Shown: positions 23,472 to 35,709 of the stretch, piece after piece
How the letters are laid out: every line of letters starts with the position of its first letter
How positions within the stretch are numbered: position 1 is the first letter of the stretch
Assembly (NCBI RefSeq): GCF_012489685.1
Contig: NC_080044.1
Coordinates: 50,406,964-50,470,963 of the forward strand
Length of the DNA stretch: 64,000 bases
Source of the DNA: Lotus japonicus
Taxonomy: Eukaryota; Streptophyta; Magnoliopsida; Fabales; Fabaceae
Direction: 5' to 3'
The notes under the pieces: generated by a model
Seen by the model: only the letters and a program-made list of their open reading frames with translations
Told to the model about the DNA's origin: nothing
Databases searched by the model: none
Made by a program: the position numbers and the translations under genes

Positions 23472-23805
23472 AGCTCCCCTGAGAGGCAAAAAGATCAGCC
23501 ATCTTCTGCATGCAATTTTACTAGAGAGGGTCTCGTTTTGTAGAAAAATAAGATCAGGGTCAACAATCGCAAAAAATGTAAACTTGGGGGTCCAAAAGTG
23601 CATTTAAGCCTTATTTATACTTTTTATTTTCATAAAGCAATAAAACAAAACTTATAAAGTAATAAAGCTATTTGGATGAAAGAGAAAAAATATTTTTTTA
23701 TGCTAAGAACTCATAAAGCAAAGTTGCTTATATAAACTGGTTCTTATTTTTAAGAAATAAGAACTTCACGTCACCCACCTTGCTCTTCTTTCCGCTTTCA
23801 ACGCC
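23472..23805. other. AT-rich spacer
   Basis: I see no gene, repeat or terminal motif here. Confidence 0.5.
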
Positions 23806-24476
23806 ATGGCATCGCTGCTTCGCGGTGAGATCTTCGCGTTGTCCTTTTCTTTCTTACAAGTTTCAATCTCATTTCTTATATTCATTGTACTTTTATCACT
23901 GATCACATAAATCAGGGTTGATCCAGCTATCCACGTAAGCATTTTTATCTCAGTTAGAGATCCAAGTCATCATTCGCCGGAGCTCCGGGCTCCGGCGAGG
24001 ACCTGCTCCACACAAATTGCAAACGAGAGGACCCAGATTTGTAAAATTTTTGATGAGGGATTTACTTCAGACAGCGGGACAAAGACAGGGACCAATATGA
24101 TGATTAACCCTTAAAAAAAATTAGATAAAAATGTTTTACTTTAAAGTTCGTTTTAGGCCTCATTTAGTGTTGGGCCGACCCTATTTCTTGCAATCCCTTT
24201 CTTCACACTGTTCTCCGATGAGAGCTTTAGTGATTTTTAAAGATTATACAATGAGTGAATTAGAAAATAATAAGAGACATTTATAATATACTTTTACATT
24301 ATGCAGAGTTCTTACTAGCTTTACATGCATGTCTTGAAGGTTTGGTGAATTCTTCAATAAGATGGTTGGACAATGTTGTCGCCTGTAACAAAAGAAAATT
24401 TGAACTGGAAATGCTTAATGAGATCAATCAAGATTTCATGTTGGCAGCCCAAAACATGGAATTGGTGCCAAATTAA
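23806..24476 (+). pseudogene. exon-like remnants of an unrecognised host gene
   Basis: ATGGCATCGCTGCTTCGCG at 23806 is followed by GTGAGA. A CAG at 23915 opens GGTTGATCCAGCTATCCAC, which ends at GTAAGC (23935). Joined, the frame is open and gives a short N-terminus beginning MASLLRG. Further on, TTATGCAG at 24306 opens a 170-nt exon-like frame (containing LHACLEGLVNSS, FELEMLNEINQDF) that ends at TAA 24474-24476. The parts may belong to one small gene whose middle exon(s) I cannot place, or to captured fragments. The family is not recognised. Confidence 0.3.
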
Positions 24477-24583
24477 CTTTGAAGTGATTTGAACTCTAAA
24501 AGTAGTTAGGGAGCTTTAGCTTTGTGGCTTTATGGATACTCTGCAGTTCTCTTATCTCATAAATTATACCAATTCCTATTTAT

Positions 24584-24801
24584 TGTTAGAAATCACATGG
24601 ATTTCTTCAATGGGATCCCAAACATAGCAAAAGGGAGAATAGGAAAATTGATTCCAATATTCATTCATTATTAAAATTGATAATGGAAAAATACAATGAG
24701 TATACTATTTATAGCTCAACTTCCTAACTAACTATTTCACTACTAACAAACTATCAACTAACTATTCCTAATCACTAAATGTGATTCTTATATTTCTAAT
24801 A
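24584..24801 (-). repeat. small LTR (218 bp), probably Ty1/copia-type, 3' LTR of a disrupted minus-strand element
   Basis: In minus-strand sense it runs from TATTAGAAATATAAG (TG mutated to TA) to GATTTCTAACA. It has an internal CTATAAATAG TATA box and is directly preceded by the purine tract TTGCGGGGGA. The Athila-like element is inserted ~25 bp into the adjoining internal region. The other side therefore resumes at 34030, where the sequence reads CAATAGCACATCCAGCTTGAG. No partner LTR is found to the right. Confidence 0.55.
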
Positions 24802-24826
24802 TCCCCCGCAAGCTGAATGTGGTATG

Positions 24827-25618
24827 TGATCAGTGCATTTTGGCACATACTTTCTTGTTTTGTAAGATAACATGTTGAAAGCTTTTCTCACCTAAGATTA
24901 ACTTTTTACCATGTTTCTTAACTTTGGTCCATAGTTGAGCTTTAAAATAATTTTTGCCTACACTACTTGTTTTTGCAGAATAAATTATAAAAGCCAATGG
25001 TCCCCATGAATTTTCAAGCAGTTTTTCCAGCCAAGGAGAAGCACTTTTCCAGCAAACATGGCAGCAAACATGGTAGGAATAATGGAAGGAATATTGGCTG
25101 GACAAGCACTTGAGATTCGAATAAATTAAGAAGCCAATTCCAGCCAACATTCCATCAAGCACATGGGCCAATTCCAACCAATTCAATACATTTTTCCAGC
25201 AAACAAAAGCACTAAACTTGGCTGGACAATCAAGACTAATTCGGCTGGGACTTAATGGAGACATGGAGTGGAATCCTTGGCTGGAAAAGCACTACACTTG
25301 GCTGGACATTCAATGAAAATTCGGTTGGACTTTGGAGTGGACTTTGGGGCCTATAAATAGCTTATCTTTGTATCAAATAAGAGCATCATATTTTCCTTCA
25401 TTCTGAACTAGCTCTTTTCTCTCTTTGTACCACCTTATGTTTATGTTCTTAGAACTCTTAAGAGTTAGGATGGAAGCCATGAAGAACTAAAGTTTCATAG
25501 ATTGATCTGCTGTATTCAGGTTCCATCACAACTTTGAGTGTGCGACAGCGGATAACCGAGTGTCGCTTCCCTGAACTACAGTTTTTACTCGTTTTGACCC
25601 GTGTGCGACAGCGGATCA
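24827..25618 (+). repeat. Athila 5' LTR, internally deleted
   Basis: 792 bp, with a TATA box at 25352-25359. Compared with the 3' LTR it lacks about 500 bp between CAACTTTGAG and GATAACCGAG. At that point it carries TGTGCGACAGCG, a second copy of the motif near the LTR end. Confidence 0.9.
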
Positions 25619-25621
25619 AAT

Positions 25622-25639
25622 TGGCGCCGTTGCCGGGGA
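25622..25639 (+). promoter_or_regulatory. primer-binding site, tRNA-Asp type
   Basis: TGGCGCCGTTGCCGGGGA lies three bases after the 5' LTR. This is the usual Athila PBS. Confidence 0.85.
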
Positions 25640-26140
25640 CTCTTGTTATTGTTAACTAAGTTAGAGTCATAGGTTTAATGTTCCTAGCTTAGGCCATAGT
25701 TTCCTTCTGCAAGTCAGTTTGCTGTCAGATTTTTGCTATTTTTAGGTTAGCCGGTTTTTGAAAAAAAATTGTGTCCGATTGGAGATCTGTTTTAACCACC
25801 TCATGTGAAAAAATTCTCCGGTCATTAGTCCCATTACGGGACTTTGATCCCCATTTTCCAAATTCCATCGTTTACTATTTTTAAAGAATTTTTTACTGTT
25901 TTCATGGTCTCCAAAAACCTTCAAAAAATTCTCAAAAATCACATTTCCTCTTATTAGATCAAATTTGAGTTTTTAGATTTTTCTGATTTTTTTTGAATCG
26001 TTTTCCCTCATTGTGTTTGTCTTTGTCGGTTAAGGACATTGTTGGCATTTTTGTAATTGTTTCTGTATTATTGTGTAGTGCTGCTGAATTGTTGTTGTAT
26101 TACTGCATTGCTGTACATTAGCCCTGGCTACTAGGTCTTC
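25640..26140 (+). other. Athila 5' untranslated leader
   Basis: This AT-rich leader lies between the PBS and gag. No gene is seen. Confidence 0.6.
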
Positions 26141-27848
26141 TTGTTCCAAACTCTTTGATTTTGATCCTGAGATTGAAAGAACATTGCACAAACAACATAG
26201 AACAGTCCAGGGTAGCAATAGTTCACCACACTTAATTGATTCTGATCCTGAAAATTTGATAGATATGGCTGAGCAAACTTTAAGGCAACTTGCAGCCCCT
26301 GATGTGAATTATAATGGCTTATGCATTGAATATCCTGGTACTGAGGCACCTTTTGAACTAAAATCTGGTTTGATACACTTGTTGCCAAAGTTTAATGGTC
26401 TTGCAGGTGAGGATCCTCATAAGCATCTGAAGGAATTCCAGGTCGTGTGCTCCACACCATCAAGGCCTGAAGGAATCACTGAAGACCACATCAAACTCAG
26501 AGCCTTTCCATTCTCATTACAAGGTGCAGCAAAAGACTGGATATATTACCTTGAGCCAAACTCCATCACAAGCTGGAATGCCCTCAAAAGAGTGTTCCTT
26601 GAAAGATATTTCCCTGCCTCCAGAGTATCCTCAATCAGAAAAGATATATGTGGTATTAGGCAGGAAAATGAGTCATTAGCTGAATACTGGGAGAGATTTA
26701 AGAAGTTAGTTGCAAGCTGCCCTCAACACCAGATCAGTGAACAATTACTCATCCAGTATTTTTATGAGGGATTGTTACCAATGGATAGAAGCATTCTTGA
26801 TGCTGCTAGTGGTGGAGCACTTGTTGATAAAACCCCAGCTGCTGCCAAGGCCTTGATTGAAAAGGTGTCTCTCAACTCCCAACAGTTCACCACTCGAAGC
26901 AGTTCTGTCCAAACCAAGGGTGTGCATGAAATTCAGGTTTCTTCCAACAAAGCTGTAGAAACCAGAATTGATGAGCTTACCTCTCTGGTGAAAAAACTGG
27001 TAGCAGGCACATCTCAGCCAGCTGGAACAGCTCACACAAAATGGGTATGTGGTATTTGTACTTCTCCTGAGCATCCAACTGACATTTGTCCTGTCTTACA
27101 AAATGAATCAGGTGCTGAGATCCCTCAGGCCTATGCAGCAAATCTTTACAACAATCCTGACCTGTCAACAAACAGATACCATCCCAGTTGGAAGAACCAT
27201 TCAAACCTGAGATATGGAAACCAACAGTCCAACCACCAACAGAATCCACAACGAGTGGCTACTCCTGCACCCTCTGGATCTGGACCTTCCTTAGAGAACA
27301 TTGTCAAACAAATGGCTGTCAACAATCTCCAGTTCCAACAGAGAACAGACTCTAGCATCCAGATCATCAATACACAGATTGGACAGCTTGCTACTCAAAT
27401 AAATACTATGCAGTCCCAAGGATCAAGCCAACTTCCTGCACAAACAGTTGTCAATCCAACTGGTCCTGCTAATGTGAGTGCAATTACCCTGAGATCCGGT
27501 AAAGTTGCAGAAACAACCACCAAAAAAATTCCTGAGGTAACATCTGAACCTTCTTCATCTGTGGTAGAAACTGATGATGTTCCTGAGAAATATGCACCAC
27601 CAGTTCCCTTTCCAAACAGAATTCAGAAAAATAAAAGGTTTGACGAAGGGGATAAAGAAAAAGAAATTCTAGATGTATTCAGGAAAGTTGCAGTTAACAT
27701 TCCGCTTCTTGATGTCATTAAGCAGATTCCAAAGTATGCAGAGTTTCTGAAAGATTTGTGTACAAACAAGAGAAAATTGAAAGGAAGTGATAGAGTAAGT
27801 TTGGGAAGAAATATCTCTGCCTTTTATTCAGCCCAAACCTTCATCTGA
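26141..27848 (+). pseudogene. Athila gag, start Met lost and 3' frameshift
   Basis: Gag similarity begins near 26146 with FDFDPEIERTL. No in-frame ATG precedes it back to a stop near 26070, so the original start appears mutated. The retrotransposon gag domain (HLLPKFNGLAGEDPHKHL, LFPFSLQGAA-like FPFSLQGAAKDW, FLERYFPASR) covers about residues 60-230. A CGIC-type zinc-binding stretch is near 27050. One extra T in the CCTTTTATT run near 27825 shifts the frame, so the ORF ends at 27848 instead of reading into protease. Confidence 0.85.
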
Positions 27849-30800
27849 AAAGGTTACAGGCGAGCAGAATGTTTCATCCCTCACTCAGGTTTTGCCACAG
27901 AAACAGAAAGATCCAGGCACTTTTGCTATCCCTTGTACCATCGGGGATAATAAATATGAGAACTGCATGCTTGATTTAGGAGCTGGCATTAACGTTATGC
28001 CTACTTCTATTTATAACATCCTTCATCCTGGCCCTTTGCAGCATACAGGTTTAATTGTCCAGCTGGCAAACAGGAGTAACGCTCGGCCTAAAGGAGTGGT
28101 GGAAGATGTTCTTGTTCAAGTTAATGAATTAATCTTTCCTGCAGATTTTTACATTCTGGACATGGAAGGAGAAACTAAATCCAGCAGGGCTCCCATCATT
28201 TTAGGCAGACCATTCATGAAAACAGCAAAAACAAAAATTGATGTTGACAATGGAACCATGTCCATGGAATTTGGTGACATTATTGCAAAATTCAACATTG
28301 ATGATGCCATGAAACATCCCTTGGAAGATCATTCTGTCTTTCATATTGGAGTAATCTCTGAATTAGTTGATGACACTTTTTCTGAATTATTTTCACCTGA
28401 ATGGCCATCCTTATCTGGTTTTGATGATACTTACTCATGTGTTGATTGTACTGACACTAACATTTGTGTTGTTTGTGCTGAGATTGATGCTGCTTTGCAG
28501 GGTGATATGTTAGCTACAGGTGAAGTTCTTGTTAGTGAAGATGTTTATGCCGCTGAAGCTCTTGACATCCCAGCTTCCCCAAACACTCCATCCATCGAGC
28601 TGCCCCCATCCTTAGAGCTGAAGCAGCTCCCGGATAATCTGAAATATGCTTATTTGGAGAGTGATGAGAAACTCCCTGTTATTATTTCTTCTAACCTTGA
28701 TTTAGAGCAGGAAAATAAACTTTTGCAGGTTTTGAAGAAACACAGAAAGGCAATTGGTTGGACATTAGCTGACATTCCAGGAATTAGCCCTTCCATGTGC
28801 ATGCACCGGATTTTACTTGAAGATGGTGCAAAAACAGTGAGGCAGCCCCAAAGGAGGCTTAATCCTTTGATTCTTGATGTTGTGAAGAAAGAGGTAACCA
28901 AACTATTGCAAGCAGGTATCATTTACCCCATCTCTGACAGCAAATGGGTAAGCCCAATACAGGTAGTACCTAAGAAATCTGGACTCACAGTGGTGAAAAA
29001 TGAAAAAAATGAACTTGTTCCCACTAGAATTCAGAACAGTTGGAGAGTTTGTATTGATTACAGGAGATTGAACCAGGCTACTAGAAAGGATCACTTTCCT
29101 TTACCATTCATTGACCAAATGCTTGAAAGACTTGCAGGGAAATCACATTACTGTTTTCTTGACGGTTTTTCAGGTTACTTTCAGATTCATATTGCACCGG
29201 AAGATCAAGAGAAGACCACCTTTACTTGTCCATTTGGTACTTTTGCTTACAGGAGGATGCCTTTTGGTCTTTGCAATGCCCCTGGCACCTTCCAAAGGTG
29301 CATGATTAGCATTTTTGCTGATTTTATTGAAAAGTGCATGGAAGTTTTTATGGATGATTTCACTGTTTATGGTTCTTCTTTTGATGATTGTTTGAGAAGT
29401 CTGAGCTTGGTTTTACAGAGATGCATCGAAACTGACCTTGTTTTAAATTATGAAAAATGTCATTTTATGGTTGAGCAGGGAATTGTTCTTGGTCACATTA
29501 TTTCTGAAAAAGGAATTTCTGTTGATCCTGCTAAGCTTGATGTGATTTCTACATTACCTTACCCTTCTTGCATTCGCGAGATTCGTTCTTTTCTTGGTCA
29601 TGCAGGTTTTTACAGGCGGTTCATTAAGGATTTCAGCAAGATAGCCCTTCCGCTGTCAAACTTGTTGAAAAATGACGTCCCTTTCAACTTTGATGACAAA
29701 TGCAAGCAAGCGTTTGACTTCTTGAAGAAAGCATTAACCTCCTCTCCCATCATTCAGCCCCCTGACTGGACCCTACCCTTTGAGCTCATGTGCGATGCTT
29801 CTAATTATGCTGTTGGGGCTATCCTTGCACAAAGAATTAACAAATCTGCCCATGTTATTTCCTATGCTTCTAGGACTTTGGATTCTGCACAGTCAAATTA
29901 CACCACCACTGAAAAGGAACTTCTAGCCATTGTTTTTGCTCTTGATAAATTCAGATCATATTTGCTAGGTTCCAAGGTTGTTGTTTTTACTGACCATGCA
30001 GCATTAAAGTACTTGTTGAAGAAGCCTGATGCAAAACCGAGATTGATTCGGTGGATGTTGTTGCTCCAAGAGTTCAATGTCGAGATTAAAGACAAAAGTG
30101 GAGCTGAGAACTTAGTAGCTGATCATTTAAGCAGAATAGAGAAGAATGAAGATCATTTTCCTATTCAGGATGACTTTCCTGATGAACAGCTTTTACTTGT
30201 GCATGGAATTACCCCCTGGTTTGCTGACATTGTTAATTATCTTGTTGCTGGTGTTTTTCCCACAGGTGCATCTAGATCACAGATTAACAAACTCAAGAGT
30301 GACTCCAAGTACTATGTTTGGGATGATCCATATCTTTGGAAATTTGGCAGTGATCAGGTGATAAGGAGATGTGTCCCTGACTACGAGATTGAATCTGTTT
30401 TGAATTTTTCTCATGCATCTGAAGTGGGGGGACACTTTGGCCTACTATTTTTAAAGATGCTTATGAGACCTACCGCACTTGTAAAGAGTGCCAGATAGCA
30501 GGTACAGCCATCACTCGTAAGAGTGAAATGCCTCAGCAACCTATGCTCTTTTGTGAGGTCTTTGATGTATGGGGAATTGACTTCATGGGTCCCTTTCCTG
30601 TGTCATTTGGGTTCCTCTACATTTTACTTGCTGTTGATTATGTGTCAAAGTGGGTGGAAGCTATTCCCACTAGGACTAATGATTCTAGAGTTGTTGCAGA
30701 TTTTGTCCGGTCTAATATATTTTGCAGGTTTGGAATACCGCGAGCTATCATAAGTGACCAAGGCACTCATTTCTGTAACCGCACCATGGAATCTTTGCTC

Positions 30801-31487
30801 CGGAAGTATGGAGTTGTGCACCGAATCTCTACTGCATATCACCCCCAAAGTAATGGGCAAGCTGAGATCTCAAACAGAGAGATCAAACGGGTGTTAGAAA
30901 AAATGGTGCAACCAAACAGGAAGGACTGGAGCCGCCGTCTAGAAGACGCACTTTGGGCTCAAAGAACAGCTTTCAAGACACCCATTGGGATGTCTCCTTA
31001 TCGACTTGTTTTTGGTAAAGCTTGTCACCTTCCTGTAGAGATAGAACACCGTGCTTATTGGGCAGTGAAAAGTTGTAATTTGGAGATGCAACAAGCAGGT
31101 ATTGAAAGAAAACTCCAATTACAGCAGCTTGAAGAATTGAGACTAGGGGCTTATGAAAGCTCTAGGATTTATAAAGAGAAAACTAAGCATTTCCATGATA
31201 AAATGATTTCTAGGAAGGAATTCTCTGTGGGCCAACAAGTTTTACTGTTTAATTCCCGCCTTAAGCTTATGGCGGGGAAACTTCGATCCAAATGGATTGG
31301 CCCTTTTGTTGTTACTAATGTTTTCCCTCATGGTGCAGTAGAAATTAAAAGTGCAGGTACTGACAAAGTTTTTAAGGTCAATGGGCAGCGGCTGAAGCTG
31401 TTTCATGCAAATTTACCACCAGAAGTGGAAACTGTTGAAGAGCTCTCCCTGGAAGAGCCTTCCTATCATCAAGCTGCTACGCCTTGA
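27823..31487 (+). pseudogene. Athila pol (protease-RT-RNase H-integrase), interrupted
   Basis: The protease active site is CMLDLGAGINVMP (DLG form, usual in Athila). RT has FPLPFIDQMLERL and the catalytic FMDDF at about 29350. RNase H has LMCDASNYAVGAIL and TDHAALKYL. Near 30440, after SEVGGHFG, roughly 50 nt appear to be missing and the frame changes. The rest of the integrase continues open in another frame to 31487, with the CKECQ zinc-binding pair, IDFMGPF, SDQGTHF and SNGQAE. The ORFs at 27892 and 30528 are internal starts (non-ATG and ATG). This copy cannot produce an intact polyprotein. Confidence 0.9.
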
Positions 31488-32728
31488 ACCCTCGGGTGCA
31501 CTCCTTCCTTATTCTCACTTTATGCTTATTGATCCATTGCGGACAATGTCTGATTTAAGTGTGGGGGGGAGAACATGCTGACCTTGTTTGTTTTGATTTA
31601 TTTTGTTGTTTGTTTTTGTTTTGGTATGCATGCAACTGTTATGAGTAGTTTTTTGTGTTCTAAGTCTAGAGATGTATGGCATATTTTTGACAACTTGTTG
31701 TTCCTTTTTAAAGAGTATTGTGATAAGTTGGCTTGATACTGGATGGATTGTGCATCTTTATGATTGAACATGAAACCCTGTGAGCTTTTGAACCTTCAAA
31801 AAATTCATTGTTTCTTGTGTGATTCACTCATCTTGTTGGTTACTTCTAGAACTTGACTTGACTCTTGAAGCACTTGTTCACATGCATGTACATGAAATGA
31901 TCTAGGCATTTGTTTTTTTTAAGCTACTTTTAGCCAAATGAGCCTACCATGATGATTTAACCTTTGATAAGCCCCTTTGAGCCTATTTACCCCATTCTTT
32001 GTTTATAAACTCATTACAAGCCTACTAAGCCTTTGTTTTATCCACCCTTTGAATGAGCTTGAATTATAAATTTTGGATAAGTATGGGGGTGCTCAATTGA
32101 ATGATCTGTGAAAGGGAATTTCTGGTTATGTTACTATGCTAAATTCAAAAAAAAAAAAATGGAAGAAAAAAAAGAAAAAAAATGAAGAAAACAAAAAAGA
32201 AAATAAAAATGTTGTTCTGTGTGAAGATTTGTTGAGCAAATTTAACCCTCATGCTTATCTTAACATGAATTTCATGCTTCCTTCCCTCTCTCTTTTTTTT
32301 TTTTTTTTTAGCCTAGTACCCTTAGGATCATCCCACCTACACCTTGGCCCCATTACAACCTTAATAAAGACCTTTTGATCTGTGCGTGCATGTGCTTCGT
32401 TGTGTTGAATTCCTCTATCTTTGTGGATGTTAGAGTCTTGTCAAGCCTATGGCAGTGCTAATTTGATGATGTGCTTTGAGTGCAAACACAAACCCTCATG
32501 AGTGATTGAGTGTACCTTATATATATATTTTCCGTGAGGTTCTGTCACTTTTGATGCACTTTTCAGTCGGATTACCATCTTGTCCATTACAATTTTTATT
32601 AGATGTTGTCCATAATTGCTATACTCCTTGAATCTTAGAATATGTAAAAATTGCTTGTGACTTTGCATCATGCTTTGTTTCCTTATATCAATCTTTGATT
32701 CTGGGTTTTGCTCGGAGTGCAAAAGTTC
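31488..32728 (+). other. Athila 3' untranslated region without an env-like ORF
   Basis: About 1.2 kb follows the integrase stop. It has A-rich and T-rich runs (32145-32210, 32290-32310) and no supported coding frame. Classical Athila elements have an env-like ORF here. Confidence 0.7.
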
Positions 32729-32743
32729 AAGTGTGGGGGAATT
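32729..32743 (+). promoter_or_regulatory. Athila polypurine tract
   Basis: AAGTGTGGGGGAATT directly precedes the 3' LTR and matches the conserved Athila purine tract. Confidence 0.85.
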
Positions 32744-34029
32744 TGATCAGTGCATTTTGGCACATACTTTCTTGCTTTGTAAGATAACATGTTGAAAGCT
32801 TTTCTCACCTAAGATTAACTTTTTACCATGTTTCTTAACTTTGGTCCATAGTTGAGCTTTAAAATAATTTTTGCCTACACTACTTGTTTTTGCAGAATAA
32901 ATTATAAAAGCCAATGGTCCCCATGAATTTTCAAGCAGTTTTTCCAGCCAAGGAGAAGCACTTTTCCAGCAAACATGGCAGCAAACATGGTAGGAATAAT
33001 GGAAGGAATATTGGCTGGACAAGCACTTGAGATTCGAATAAATTAAGAAGCCAATTCCAGCCAACATTCCATCAAGCACATGGGCCAATTCCAACCAATT
33101 CAATACATTTTTCCAGCAAACAAAAGCACTAAACTTGGCTGGACAATCAAGACTAATTCGGCTGGGACTTAATGGAGACATGGAGTGGAATCCTTGGCTG
33201 GAAAAGCACTACACTTGGCTGGACATTCAATGAAAATTCGGTTGGACTTTGGAGTGGACTTTGGGGCCTATAAATAGCTTATCTTTGTATCAAATAAGAG
33301 CATCATATTTTCCTTCATTCTGAACTAGCTCTTTTCTCTCTTTGTACCACCTTATGTTTATGTTCTTAGAACTCTTAAGAGTTAGGATGGAAGCCATGAA
33401 GAACTAAAGTTTCATAGATTGATCTGCTGTATTCAGGTTCCATCACAACTTTGAGATTGTTAATGTTCAGTTTAAATTCGTTTCCTTTGCAATCTTTCGT
33501 ATGTTTCTCATTTGCTTAATCTGAGTTGTTATAGGAAAGATTGTATTTATTTCAATTGATTCATGTTCTTAATATTTGAATTGCGTTTAACTTAGCTTAT
33601 TTGTTAAATCGCATGTGCTGTAATCAGATAGTTTTGAGCCGCTTAGGTTTTCCAATTCAATACTTATCTGACAAACAAGAACATGAATCAGTTAGTGTTG
33701 AGCCACTTAGGTTGTTAAAATCAATGCTATAGTTGAAAAGGAATTGAACCTGCTTAGGGAATTGTCATGTTAACAATCAATGATAAGTTGGAACCGAATC
33801 AGTAGATTGATCTATCTTCCATAACTGTTTATAATCTGTTATACTGTTTTCTGTTCTCTATTTTATGCTCTCTGAACAATCATAAACCCCCCCCCCCCCC
33901 CAAATTTGTTTTAACTCTTGATTCTAATAATAGCAAACATTGATAAGAGTCCTTGTGATACGATAACCGAGTGTCGCTTCCCTGAACTACAGTTTTTACT
34001 CGTTTTGACCCGTGTGCGACAGCGGATCA
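32744..34029 (+). repeat. Athila 3' LTR
   Basis: 1286 bp, TATA box at 33269-33276. It holds the ~500-bp segment (about 33455-33958, with a 14-base C run) that the 5' LTR lacks. Outside it, the two LTRs are almost identical by eye. Confidence 0.9.
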
Positions 34030-34203
34030 GTATGCAATAGCACATCCAGCTTGAGAATAGAACTACCCAAAATGTAATGATGAAAATCAAATCCAGTATA
34101 TAAGCAATAGCAATCTTTAGAGTCTGCAACTCTTAATGGTATGCATGAATTTCTGAATTTGTAGAATCTCCACTTCATGTACTCATAAACTGACAGCCTT
34201 CTC

Positions 34204-35583
34204 TTATCCTCTAAACAGAATCCAATCAGTATAACCAACATAGTGCTTGATCCATCTTGAACCTTGGTTCCAGGGAGGAAAAATTAATTCTGGGAAGTCT
34301 GCAGTATTAAGACATTGCTGCACTACTTGCTGAATTTTCTTTATTGCTTCCAAGTACGCATCATGCAAATACTCTGAGAAATGATGTGGCAGCACAACAA
34401 ACTTCACCATTCAAGCCTTCAAGGGCAATAGCAAGAAATATGGATGTTATCTTGACCGTGATTTCCTTCCATTTTATTCCCTTGAACATCTCACAAGGAC
34501 ATAATGAAACATATCCAGCACAAAATTCAGCAATCAACAACTCTATCACTATCTCAGCAGTGGTAGCAATGGAGTAAAATAAATCAGTTCGGAAATAAGG
34601 AGAAATAGGCACTTCTAATGAAAACTTGACATCTTCAACGCATAAAAACATATCTCCCACATTCACAATCAACAATCTCAAGAGCCCAAGTTCTTCACTG
34701 CAACTGTTACAACAGACAAGCACCAATGCATCCCGATATATGCTCAAATTTGAAGCTCCACCTATTCGTTTACCAAACAACTCGAACTGAACCTGCTCCA
34801 AACTGCTTAATGAGCATCTATCAATCATTGGAGCATTTACGCAAACACCTTGTGTGCAGCTCCTGGATCCACCGGAGTCAAGTAAAAATGTAAAATTGAC
34901 TCAAAAGAATATCCTATCATTGTGTCATTTTCACAAACAGCTCGTGAACAATCCCTAAATCCTCCAGGATCAAATGGAAGTTTCTTAGGGAGATTTACTA
35001 TCTCAGAGTAATTTCCACAAACACTTGGTGTGCAAATCCAAAGACCATCAATCTCAAGCAATAGGTTCAAATCATTCTTCCAACCAAAAGAAAAATTCCT
35101 TAATCCTAGCCAATACAATTGAGATTCTTTGATTGAAAGAAGGATTTGAATTACCTCTGTGATAGAATTCTTCATGAGACTCGAATATGCTCCAAGATTG
35201 ATCACACCCTCACTGAAATCTCCAAAAACATAAGCATTGGTGGCTGGTTTCCACGCCGGTAATTGAACATCCCGATCGGCAAAGAACGAAAGATGCGAAA
35301 CAAAGGAGGATGCTACGGCAGGATCGCTGGTTGGAGAATCTGAAGCAATGGCTTCGAAACATAAGGGAGGCGAAATCTCAGAAACTTCTGGAGAAGACAA
35401 ATCAAACACAGCTTCTTCCATGACAGAAATTGATGAAGGCGAAGCTTCAAGAATTTCTTCTGGCATGGCGACGGCAACAGGTTGAACAGCGATGGCAAAA
35501 GTCTGAAGCGCAGGACAAGAATCAGTGTGCAAATGCGACGGTGATAAATCCAGCGTCGATGCAGAAATTGAAGAAGGAATCAA
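34204..35583 (-). pseudogene. decayed coding region of unknown family
   Basis: Three minus-strand frames follow one another: 35583-34837, 34828-34361 and 34410-34204. This suggests one coding region with frameshifts or introns. The first frame has no ATG until 35466, but it is open upstream to about 35690. It has an internal repeat: PAWKPA followed by VFGxFSxG occurs at about 35270 and again at about 35630. It lies next to a small retrotransposon LTR remnant (24584-24801 plus 34035 onward, split by the Athila insertion), so it may be internal sequence of that element or a captured host gene. No catalytic motif is recognised. Confidence 0.35.
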
Positions 35584-35709
35584 GAAACCCTTGCTGAAAG
35601 TGCCAAAAACGAACGGATCAATCGCCGGTTTCCACGCCGGAATCTTCTCGATCGGCGAAGAAAGAAACAGGAAAATGATTCAATTTGACGAAAAGCAACT
35701 ACAATGACG

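Larger units (their letters stand above)
24827..34029 (+). mobile_element. Athila-lineage Ty3/gypsy element
   Basis: Both LTRs begin TGATCAGTGC and end GCGACAGCGGATCA. The target duplication GTATG flanks it at 24822-24826 and 30434-type position 34030-34034. The PBS and PPT are in place. Gag and pol are present on the plus strand but broken, and there is no env-like ORF between integrase and the 3' LTR, unlike classical Athila. The two LTRs differ in length by a ~500-bp indel. Confidence 0.92.

Noticed and set aside
32136..32378. 80-codon Lys-rich ORF
   Set aside because: It is caused by an A-rich run in the Athila 3' untranslated region, and no homology is seen.
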